This document shows positions 13,111 to 18,797 of a DNA stretch of 18,797 nucleotides, in pieces (position 1 is the stretch's first letter; each line of letters opens with the position of its first letter). The translations under genes and the position numbers were made by a program. The notes beneath the pieces were generated by a model. The model ran no database searches. It worked only from the letters and a program-made list of their open reading frames with translations, and was not told the DNA's origin. The stretch comes from DATKZH01 sp964475955 (lineage in GTDB: Bacteria > Planctomycetota > Planctomycetia > Pirellulales > Thermoguttaceae): positions 1 to 18,797 of the forward strand of contig CAYYZY010000157.1 of the NCBI GenBank assembly GCA_964475955.1, written 5' to 3'.

Positions 13111-16100
13111 TCACTCGACCACGACCTCGCACCACGGGCTGCGCGCGTCGTCCAGACGCACGCGGAGCACGCCCGAGTCGCTCGAAGACGCCAGCCGGGC
13201 GCGCCGCTTGCCGGTCGGGTCGAGCGGGTACACGCTCGCCGGGCCGGGTAGCGTGAGCTTCAACTCGCAACGGACCGGCTCGGCGATTACCGGCAGGCGC
13301 CCCCGCTGGGGCACGCTCCGCTTGTTCCGGTAAAACGCCTGGCCCGTGTTTTCCGCCCGGGCGACCGCGGTCACGAGCAGCCGGTGCGACTCGCCCAGCG
13401 GCGCTCCGTCGAGCGAAGTGGCCACCACGGCGGCGAACGGTGTGGTGCAGGCGACGGTCATGCCGTCCAGCTCGATCGGCCCCGCGTCGCCGAGGAAGCC
13501 GACGGCCAGCTTGGTCCGCGGCGCGTCGACGGTGAACACGCTGCGCCCGCTGTCGAGCGCGAGCTGGCCCGTGTCGCTCGGGTAGGTCGTCTTCATGGCG
13601 GAGAAGTCTTCGAAGTCGAGCATTCCCCACTTGCGGGCCGACTCGGCGAAGCGGCGGTAGCCGGCGGTTGGGTCGATGTTCTTCCGGGCCTTGGCTCCCT
13701 CGCTTTCCCGCGCACGATCGGCGAGGAACACGACCCGACGCGCTTTCTCGAAGCACTGCGCGGGCGTGTCGCGCGGGACGACGACCGCGTCGGCGTCGCC
13801 CTCGTACTGGTCGGTGAAGTAGGCGTTGCGGACCTTCACGAGGTAGGGCAGGAAGCGGAAGGGCGACGATCGGGCGCGGCCGTGCGAGGGGGCGGCCGTG
13901 AACACGTCTCGCTCCGAGTAGGCCACGTGCACCGTGTGGTTGGCCGCGGCCACGTCGTGCCGATGGAACATCAGGGCGGCGGCCGGGAACTCGCCCCACC
14001 GCACGGGATCGGACTGGTTGCCGAACCACTCGAGCGTCTGCCGCTCGGGGTTGTAGGCGAAGAACAGCAGCCCGTCCCAGTCCTGGAGGCACGCGTAGGC
14101 CGTCATCAACAGCAGCCCTTCGGCCCGGTACTCGATCGGCCAGGGGAAGTTGAACTCGGGCACGATCATCGGCTTGCCGGCCACCGTGCTCGAAGCGACT
14201 TCGGCCACGGGGTTGGAGGTCCTCGGGATATCGGAGTTGACCATCGACCGGTTCCGGAACGTGAAGAACGGTTCGGCGTGCACGTTGGGATGACACCAGT
14301 AGTTGTTGCGCGACATGAAGTCGTTCACCGAGTCGGCGTAGGTGCTGGCCGGGCAGAACGTCTGGTTGGTGCCCGTGATCGGCACGCGGATGTCGGCCCG
14401 CTTCACGCAGTCGCGCATCCGGCCGTAGTATCGCCGCTGGAGGTCGAAGAAGAAGCGGACCATCGCGCTCGCGCGAGCCGGGCTCCGCTCGCCCACGAAT
14501 TCCGCGTCGGCCGGGTCCTGGTAGAGCCAGCGCATGGGGAGGGTGACGGTGGACCGCGCCGGGTCTTCGTCGGCCAGCAGGGCGCACCGGCCGTCGGCGT
14601 TGGTCCACGCCTCGGCCAGGCGCTCGCGCCCGCCGTACCGCTCGAGGAGCCACCGGTTCCAGCGAGCCTTGAGTTCTTCGACGTAGCGCGGAAGCGTAAG
14701 CGTGGTGTTGGAGAAGTAGAACACGGAATTCTCGTTGGTGATCTCGACCACGGCCACGGCGGGGTCGTCGACGTACCGGAGGCCCGTGTAGGGGTTGCGG
14801 TGCGTGAAGAACTGCTCGGCGAATTCCTTCTGGAGCTCGATCATCCGGTCGTTGAAGCAGCTCGCGCCCTTGATCGAGTGGTGCCAGCCGTGCTCGAGCT
14901 GGTCGGCGTCGCGCACGCCGTCGGCCGGCATGAAGCGGCGGTAGTCGAGCATGTCGAAGTAGACGTAGATGCCCCGTTTCTTCAGCTCGGCGAAGAAGAA
15001 GTCGAGCCGGTCGAGCGCTTCGCCGTCGAGGTGGCGGCTGTCGCCCCGCGCGTAGTCGATGAGCGGGCCCCAGCGCCCGTCGACCGCGTGGAGGCGGAGC
15101 AGGTTGACGCCGTACTTGGCCAACCGGTCGGCGAGTGCCGGCGCTTCGTCCTTTTCGGGGAACGCCCGGCTTCCGCAGATGTTGGTGCCGAAGAACCGCG
15201 CCCGGGCGCCGTCGGCGAAGTAGAAGTGACCGTCGTCGCCCACCTCAAGGAAGCCGTGCTTGCCGGCCGGCGGATCGAGCAGGGCGGTGAGATCGATGCT
15301 GTCGAGGTTCGTGTCGTCCAAGGGGAAGGTGAAGGGATACCAGCGCGAGGTGTCGTTGAATTCGTAGACCAGCGGCCGCTCGGCCAGAAGCGGGGGGCCG
15401 CTGGCGGCGGTCACGGCCACGAGGACCGGTGCCGCGTCGCCGCCGGACGGCGCAACGCGGATCGCCCGGATCGTTGCTTCCGGCCTGGGGTTGCGGACCG
15501 GCAGGATGCCCAGGCCGACGGTGCCCGACTCAGACGACACTTCCCACCCGACCGCCGCCTCGTCGGTCTCGTTGGGAGCGTGCCAAGGGGCGATCTCACG
15601 GCCGCAGGTGAGCGGCACGGCGATGCTCGAGCCGTCGCCGTAGACGAGCTCATATTGGCCGACGCGCTTGCCCGGCTCCGCGTCGGTCGCGCAGTGGAGG
15701 AAGTAGAGCGTGTCGCAGGGCCGGTCCACGGCGACCTCGACACGAGCCTCGCGCGGTTGCTCGCGGCGGGGAACGAGGCACGTCTTGCCGGCGCTCTTCC
15801 CGGGCGCGATCACGCTGAACGGCACGCCGCGAAGGACGACTGCTGCCGGCGGCAGGTCGCCGGGCTCGGCGTCGAGCTGGTCGGCCAGGTCGGCGTTGGC
15901 AACGTGGCCCAAGTCGACCGGGCTCATGTCGCTCGGAAGCTCGGTGCCGGGGGCCAGGGAGACCTCGTCGAACCAGGCCGTGCCGCGGCTATCCGACAGG
16001 CCGAGGTAGACCATGGCCGCGCTGGCCTTGGGCGGCGCCTCGACGGTGATCGACACGGGCTGCCAGTCGCTCGTGCCGCCCACCGGCGCCGTCGGGCTCT

Positions 16101-16500
16101 CGGCCAGCCAGCCGCCGTCGCTCCACCAGGCGATCCGCGCGTCGGCCCGGCCGGTCACGCCCTCGGTCTTGATCCACGCCCGGAGGGTGTAGGTCGCGCC
16201 GGCCGTGACGGGCTTCTTCCACGTGGAAAGCCATCGGCCGGTCCGCTCGTTCCACTCGGTGCCGTCCGGGTTGAGCGAGTCGCGGATGCACAGGCTGCGC
16301 GCGCCCGAGTGGGCGACTGCGTCGTCCCAGGCCAATTGGGCCGGCGAGCGGAAGGCGCTTGAGTTCCATCCGTCGGGCAACCCGTCCCGGTCGCGGTCGT
16401 GTTCGGCGGAGGGGTTCGCGACGAAGTCGGTTTCCCACGTCGGCGCAGCGACGGCCACGCCCGCGGAAACGCAGAACCAGGCAAAGGCGGCGATCTTCAT
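13111..16500 (-). CDS. Large secreted clan GH-A glycoside hydrolase with N-terminal carbohydrate-binding-like domain
   Basis: 1129 residues from ATG 16500; GAGGAGA (16514-16508) lies 7 nt upstream. Residues 1-18 are a signal peptide ending AVA. Residues about 20-170 (ANPSAEHDRDRDGLPDGW ... WFDEVSLAPG) look like a CBM4/9-type jelly roll. After a beta-rich region comes a TIM barrel from about 435 (FFGTNICGSRAFPEKDE; YGVNLLRLHAVDG). Glu590 in VVEITNENSVF, preceded by Asn, is the likely acid/base. Glu782 in KPMIVPEFNFPWP is the likely nucleophile, at the spacing of GH5-like enzymes. The C-terminal 80 residues form a beta domain (SVYPLDPTGKRRARL). The GH family and the sugar it attacks cannot be named; a GH5- or mannanase-like retaining enzyme is the closest description. 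It follows the flippase-like gene by 71 nt, probably in one transcript. Confidence 0.83.
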   Translation of the reverse strand: MKIAAFAWFCVSAGVAVAAPTWETDFVANPSAEHDRDRDGLPDGWNSSAFRSPAQLAWDDAVAHSGARSLCIRDSLNPDGTEWNERTGRWLSTWKKPVTAGATYTLRAWIKTEGVTGRADARIAWWSDGGWLAESPTAPVGGTSDWQPVSITVEAPPKASAAMVYLGLSDSRGTAWFDEVSLAPGTELPSDMSPVDLGHVANADLADQLDAEPGDLPPAAVVLRGVPFSVIAPGKSAGKTCLVPRREQPREARVEVAVDRPCDTLYFLHCATDAEPGKRVGQYELVYGDGSSIAVPLTCGREIAPWHAPNETDEAAVGWEVSSESGTVGLGILPVRNPRPEATIRAIRVAPSGGDAAPVLVAVTAASGPPLLAERPLVYEFNDTSRWYPFTFPLDDTNLDSIDLTALLDPPAGKHGFLEVGDDGHFYFADGARARFFGTNICGSRAFPEKDEAPALADRLAKYGVNLLRLHAVDGRWGPLIDYARGDSRHLDGEALDRLDFFFAELKKRGIYVYFDMLDYRRFMPADGVRDADQLEHGWHHSIKGASCFNDRMIELQKEFAEQFFTHRNPYTGLRYVDDPAVAVVEITNENSVFYFSNTTLTLPRYVEELKARWNRWLLERYGGRERLAEAWTNADGRCALLADEDPARSTVTLPMRWLYQDPADAEFVGERSPARASAMVRFFFDLQRRYYGRMRDCVKRADIRVPITGTNQTFCPASTYADSVNDFMSRNNYWCHPNVHAEPFFTFRNRSMVNSDIPRTSNPVAEVASSTVAGKPMIVPEFNFPWPIEYRAEGLLLMTAYACLQDWDGLLFFAYNPERQTLEWFGNQSDPVRWGEFPAAALMFHRHDVAAANHTVHVAYSERDVFTAAPSHGRARSSPFRFLPYLVKVRNAYFTDQYEGDADAVVVPRDTPAQCFEKARRVVFLADRARESEGAKARKNIDPTAGYRRFAESARKWGMLDFEDFSAMKTTYPSDTGQLALDSGRSVFTVDAPRTKLAVGFLGDAGPIELDGMTVACTTPFAAVVATSLDGAPLGESHRLLVTAVARAENTGQAFYRNKRSVPQRGRLPVIAEPVRCELKLTLPGPASVYPLDPTGKRRARLASSSDSGVLRVRLDDARSPWCEVVVE

Positions 16501-16571
16501 GCTTGCGTCTCCTCAGCTTGGGGACGTTTGCCTCGGATTACGGCGACCGGTCGCTTCAGGGAAATCGAACT

Positions 16572-17564
16572 TCAGCCGGGCGGCGGCCCGCGACCGGCCT
16601 TGCGCGACCCCATGGGGTACAAGATCGCCGAGATCGCCAATTCGGCGCCCAGCCAGACCAGCCGGAGCACGGCCGCACTGGCCCAAGCGGCCAACTCGGC
16701 ATGGGGAGTCAGCGAAGTGAGGTAGGGGATCATCAGGGCGGCCAGCGCGGCCTCGCGCACGCCGATTCCGCCCGGCAAGACCAACAGGAGGAAACCGGCG
16801 ACCATGGCCATCGCCACGCTCGCCGTGTACCGGGGCAACTGGCCGACGGGATCGAGCCCGGGGATGCCCATCGCTTCGAGCGTGGCCCAATAGCTCAACC
16901 CGAGCAACACCCACGCAAGGGCCATGAAGCCCCAGCCCATCAAAAGCGTTGCCGCCCCCAGGTTGTCGAGCTTCTCGGAGACGGCCGGGTCCGATCGTCC
17001 CACGCCCGCCAGCCGGGCCAGTCGCTTGAACACGGGCGGCAACGTCGGCAGGCCCGCGGCGAGCATCAGCCCTACGGCGCCCCAGAACATCGGCGCCTCG
17101 CCGCGGAACCCGGCGGCCAAGACCGCGGCCGCCAGGAACGCGCCCACGGCCATCATCGTTAGGGTCTCCAGGAAGACGCTGGCAGCGGCCAGCGACGTGT
17201 GGACCCGGTCTCCCCGGACCATGCCCGCGCGGATCACGACCACCATCGCCTTGCCCGGCACGTACTTGCCCAAGTGCCCCACAAAGTACGCGCGCAAGGA
17301 CTCCCCAAGCCCGGTATCTTGCCCAAGCACCCGTAGCACGCGGTGCCAGTAGAGCCCGGCGAACAGGAGCCCGGAAAGGTAGAGCAACCCCGAGACCGCG
17401 ACCCAGCCCGGGCGTAGCTGCCATGAGTGGTCTTCGAGTTGGCCCCACGCGTCGACCAACGTCCCCCACACTGCCCAAAGGACAATCAATGCGATCAGCA
17501 GTTTGATCGCGCGGAGGAGCCACTTCTTGCGGGTCGATTTCTGGAGCGATCGTTCCGGGCTCAC
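16572..17564 (-). CDS. Flippase-like integral membrane protein (LPG synthase TM-domain family, UPF0104)
   Basis: 330 residues from GTG 17564, preferred because AGGAG (17576-17572) lies 7 nt upstream; the open frame extends upstream to 17771 through unlikely sequence. A short basic N terminus (STRKKWLLRAIKLL) leads into about eight transmembrane helices. Family hallmarks are LFAGLYWHRVLRVLG, then FVGHLGKYVPGKAMVVVIRAGMV, and late LVLPGGIGVREAALAALM, as in PF03706 / the lysylphosphatidylglycerol synthase membrane region. There is no C-terminal synthetase domain, so this is the flippase-type membrane half only, as in polyprenol- or glycolipid-handling relatives. It sits upstream of the secreted glycoside hydrolase, which may hint at envelope glycan metabolism, but pairing could be incidental. 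Confidence 0.88.
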   Translation of the reverse strand: MSPERSLQKSTRKKWLLRAIKLLIALIVLWAVWGTLVDAWGQLEDHSWQLRPGWVAVSGLLYLSGLLFAGLYWHRVLRVLGQDTGLGESLRAYFVGHLGKYVPGKAMVVVIRAGMVRGDRVHTSLAAASVFLETLTMMAVGAFLAAAVLAAGFRGEAPMFWGAVGLMLAAGLPTLPPVFKRLARLAGVGRSDPAVSEKLDNLGAATLLMGWGFMALAWVLLGLSYWATLEAMGIPGLDPVGQLPRYTASVAMAMVAGFLLLVLPGGIGVREAALAALMIPYLTSLTPHAELAAWASAAVLRLVWLGAELAISAILYPMGSRKAGRGPPPG

Positions 17565-17571
17565 AGACAGA

Positions 17572-17576
17572 CTCCT
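17572..17576 (-). promoter_or_regulatory. Ribosome binding site deciding the GTG start of the flippase-like gene
   Basis: AGGAG on the minus strand is 7 nt from GTG 17564-17562. It removes about 69 implausible N-terminal residues from the longest open frame. Confidence 0.7.
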
Positions 17577-17618
17577 GGGGCCCACACGCGGGGGGAATGT
17601 GCATCGGAGGGCAGCGCC

Positions 17619-17647
17619 ATTGTGGCGGGCGGGCCCCCAACATTCAA
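17619..17647 (-). promoter_or_regulatory. Putative promoter of the flippase/glycoside hydrolase transcript
   Basis: On the minus strand TTGAAT (17647-17642) and CACAAT (17624-17619) are 17 nt apart, about 55 nt before GTG 17564. Each matches four of six sigma-70 positions. Confidence 0.4.
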
Positions 17648-17678
17648 GGGATAAGGAGGAACTGCCCGGCGGCTCATC

Positions 17679-17708
17679 TTTACCAAAACCCCACGTCCAG
17701 GCTAGGAT
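17679..17708 (+). promoter_or_regulatory. Possible promoter of the proline-rich membrane protein gene
   Basis: TTTACC (17679-17684) and TAGGAT (17703-17708) are 18 nt apart and 48 nt before ATG 17756. The match is moderate. The divergent flippase promoter lies just upstream, so the two genes could share control. Confidence 0.3.
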
Positions 17709-17755
17709 GCACGCCCGTGGCGTGGAACCAGTCACGAAATTCGGGAGGGAACCCC

Positions 17756-18550
17756 ATGCACGGCGCGGCACTCTGCTTGGTTACGGCGGTTGTGGGGGTC
17801 GACGTGGGTTGGCGGCCGCTCGCCGACGGCGCCATCGAGTACATCATCCGGATCGAGCCTCACTTGGCCGAAAGCTTCGTGCGTGGGGAGTATGACTGCG
17901 GAAGCGATATCCCGCCTGCTACTCCGGGCGTCGACGGGCGCCGAATCAGTGTCCTGGTCACGGCAAAGCCCAAGGCGTTGCCGGGTGAAAGGGAGCTGCC
18001 AGCCATGCCGAAGCCGCCGCCGCCACCCGAAGTGCCGCTAAGCAAGCCGTACGAGAGCGAGCCTGTGTTGCCCGAAAGCTTCGCTTCGCCGGAGCCGCCG
18101 ACGCCGTCCCCAAAGCCGCCGGCATCGGACGCGGAGACACCAACATCGGCCCCGCCGCCGGAGCACAGCGCATCGACGATCCCCGATACCCTGTCGCCGC
18201 CCAGCGACGTTCAGCCCATCTCGGATCTGGGAGAAAAGGCAGCCGGCTTCCTCGGTCAAGGGCCGAGCGGGGCGACTGCTCCGACCACCGGGGAAGACGC
18301 ATCCGACGAGGTCGAGCCACCGAAAGAGCCTGCGGCGACCGAGCCTGCCAAGCCGTGGTCGCCCTCGATGGTCACGATGGCCGGCCTGCTGTGCGGCTCG
18401 TTCGGCAGCACGCTCTTCATCGGCTGGGTGGCGTGGGACTACCGCCGGCAGTACCGCGCGCTGCTCGCCCGGGTGATCGAGGCGGGCGAAGGGCCGGTCG
18501 GCGTGGACGACGCGATGGTCGAGGGCCCGGCCAGCGACCAGCCGGAGTGA
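17756..18550 (+). CDS. Proline-rich single-transmembrane protein of unknown function (planctomycete-type)
   Basis: 264 residues from ATG 17756, with GGGAGGGA (17743-17750) 5 nt upstream; longer starts run through the divergent promoter region. Residues 1-14 are mildly hydrophobic. Residues about 27-75 (IEYIIRIEPHLAESFVRGEYDCGSDIPP ... RRISVLVTAKP) form a compact domain that I recall in several planctomycete proteins without known role. Residues about 80-200 are a Pro/Glu/Ser/Thr-rich, likely disordered linker. One transmembrane helix at about 205-226 (MVTMAGLLCGSFGSTLFIGWVAW) is followed by a basic DYRRQYRALL stretch, then an acidic tail. Charge distribution suggests the linker is outside and the tail inside. 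It may span the cell envelope. No function is proposed. Confidence 0.75.
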   Translation: MHGAALCLVTAVVGVDVGWRPLADGAIEYIIRIEPHLAESFVRGEYDCGSDIPPATPGVDGRRISVLVTAKPKALPGERELPAMPKPPPPPEVPLSKPYESEPVLPESFASPEPPTPSPKPPASDAETPTSAPPPEHSASTIPDTLSPPSDVQPISDLGEKAAGFLGQGPSGATAPTTGEDASDEVEPPKEPAATEPAKPWSPSMVTMAGLLCGSFGSTLFIGWVAWDYRRQYRALLARVIEAGEGPVGVDDAMVEGPASDQPE

Positions 18551-18797
18551 ATCACGGTCGCCATCCCTCGGCCCACCGGAGGCCGCCCAGATGGGTAGCA
18601 GCGGCCCCTGTGCCGCCGCGGCCTGTTGTAGACGCGCGAGCGCGGCGGCATCGCCGTGGGGATTGCCCCAACGCTCTCGAAGCACGGTCGTGCCTCGACG
18701 GGCGGCCGGGGTCGAACACGCGCCCTAACCCGCGGGTGGCAGCGACGATTTTCCGAAAGCGTGCTCGGAAGTGGAAAGCGGGAGTGCGGAGAATCCT

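Noticed and set aside
12485..14653. 722-codon minus frame overlapping the glycoside hydrolase and the repeat zone
   Set aside because: It shifts from shadow sequence into translated repeats; arginine-rich with no domain.
13384..16362. 992-codon open frame on the plus strand opposite the glycoside hydrolase
   Set aside because: Composition is Val/Arg/Gly-rich without motifs; the minus frame has a signal peptide, ribosome binding site and catalytic residues.
18551..18797. Possible gene start at the right end of the window
   Set aside because: Short frames on both strands lack ribosome binding sites and motifs; nothing supportable was seen after the last stop.

Overview
The window is GC-rich, gene-dense bacterial DNA, most likely from a planctomycete of the Pirellulales type. 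This rests on gene content, not a marker gene: several predicted secreted proteins in sequence styles I associate with that group, a BlaI plus membrane peptidase pair, NPCBM-type and beta-galactosidase-trimerisation-like domains, and families of dispersed palindromic repeats. No rRNA, tRNA, CRISPR array or transposase gene was seen.

Layout. (1) 3-5619, plus strand: the 3' end of a probable glycoside hydrolase, then a neutral-ceramidase-like secreted protein (1059-2798). One base after its stop begins a large secreted metzincin-like/NPCBM protein (2800-5619). (2) 5877-6836: a URO-D-fold protein carrying the His-x-Cys...Cys zinc pattern of methylcobamide methyltransferases. (3) 6861-7035: a perfect 34-bp inverted repeat immediately upstream of a secreted C39-like cysteine peptidase (7060-7911). 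(4) 7926-9463: a vapBC-type toxin-antitoxin pair bracketed by four copies of a GGGGACCGC word. It sits convergent to a BlaI repressor gene whose BlaR1/M56-type partner is cut down to its N-terminal membrane part. (5) 9732-11618: a secreted CocE/NonD (S15-like) serine hydrolase. (6) 11619-13110: 1.5 kb without a long gene, rich in palindromic repeats, with two candidate small-protein ORFs on the minus strand. (7) 17564-13111, minus strand: an eight-TM-type flippase-like membrane protein followed by a 1129-residue secreted clan GH-A glycoside hydrolase. (8) 17756-18550, plus strand and divergent from the flippase gene: a proline-rich single-TM protein of unknown function.

The genes look mainly devoted to exported hydrolysis of sugars, esters/amides and peptides, plus a stress/defence-type regulatory block. 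The most interesting points are the E-to-Q change in the metzincin motif, the loss of a ceramidase zinc histidine, the vapBC cassette next to a truncated BlaR1-like gene, the tandem small ORFs at 11796-12024, and the repeat-loaded intergenic zone. No complete new multi-gene system is demonstrable from sequence alone.
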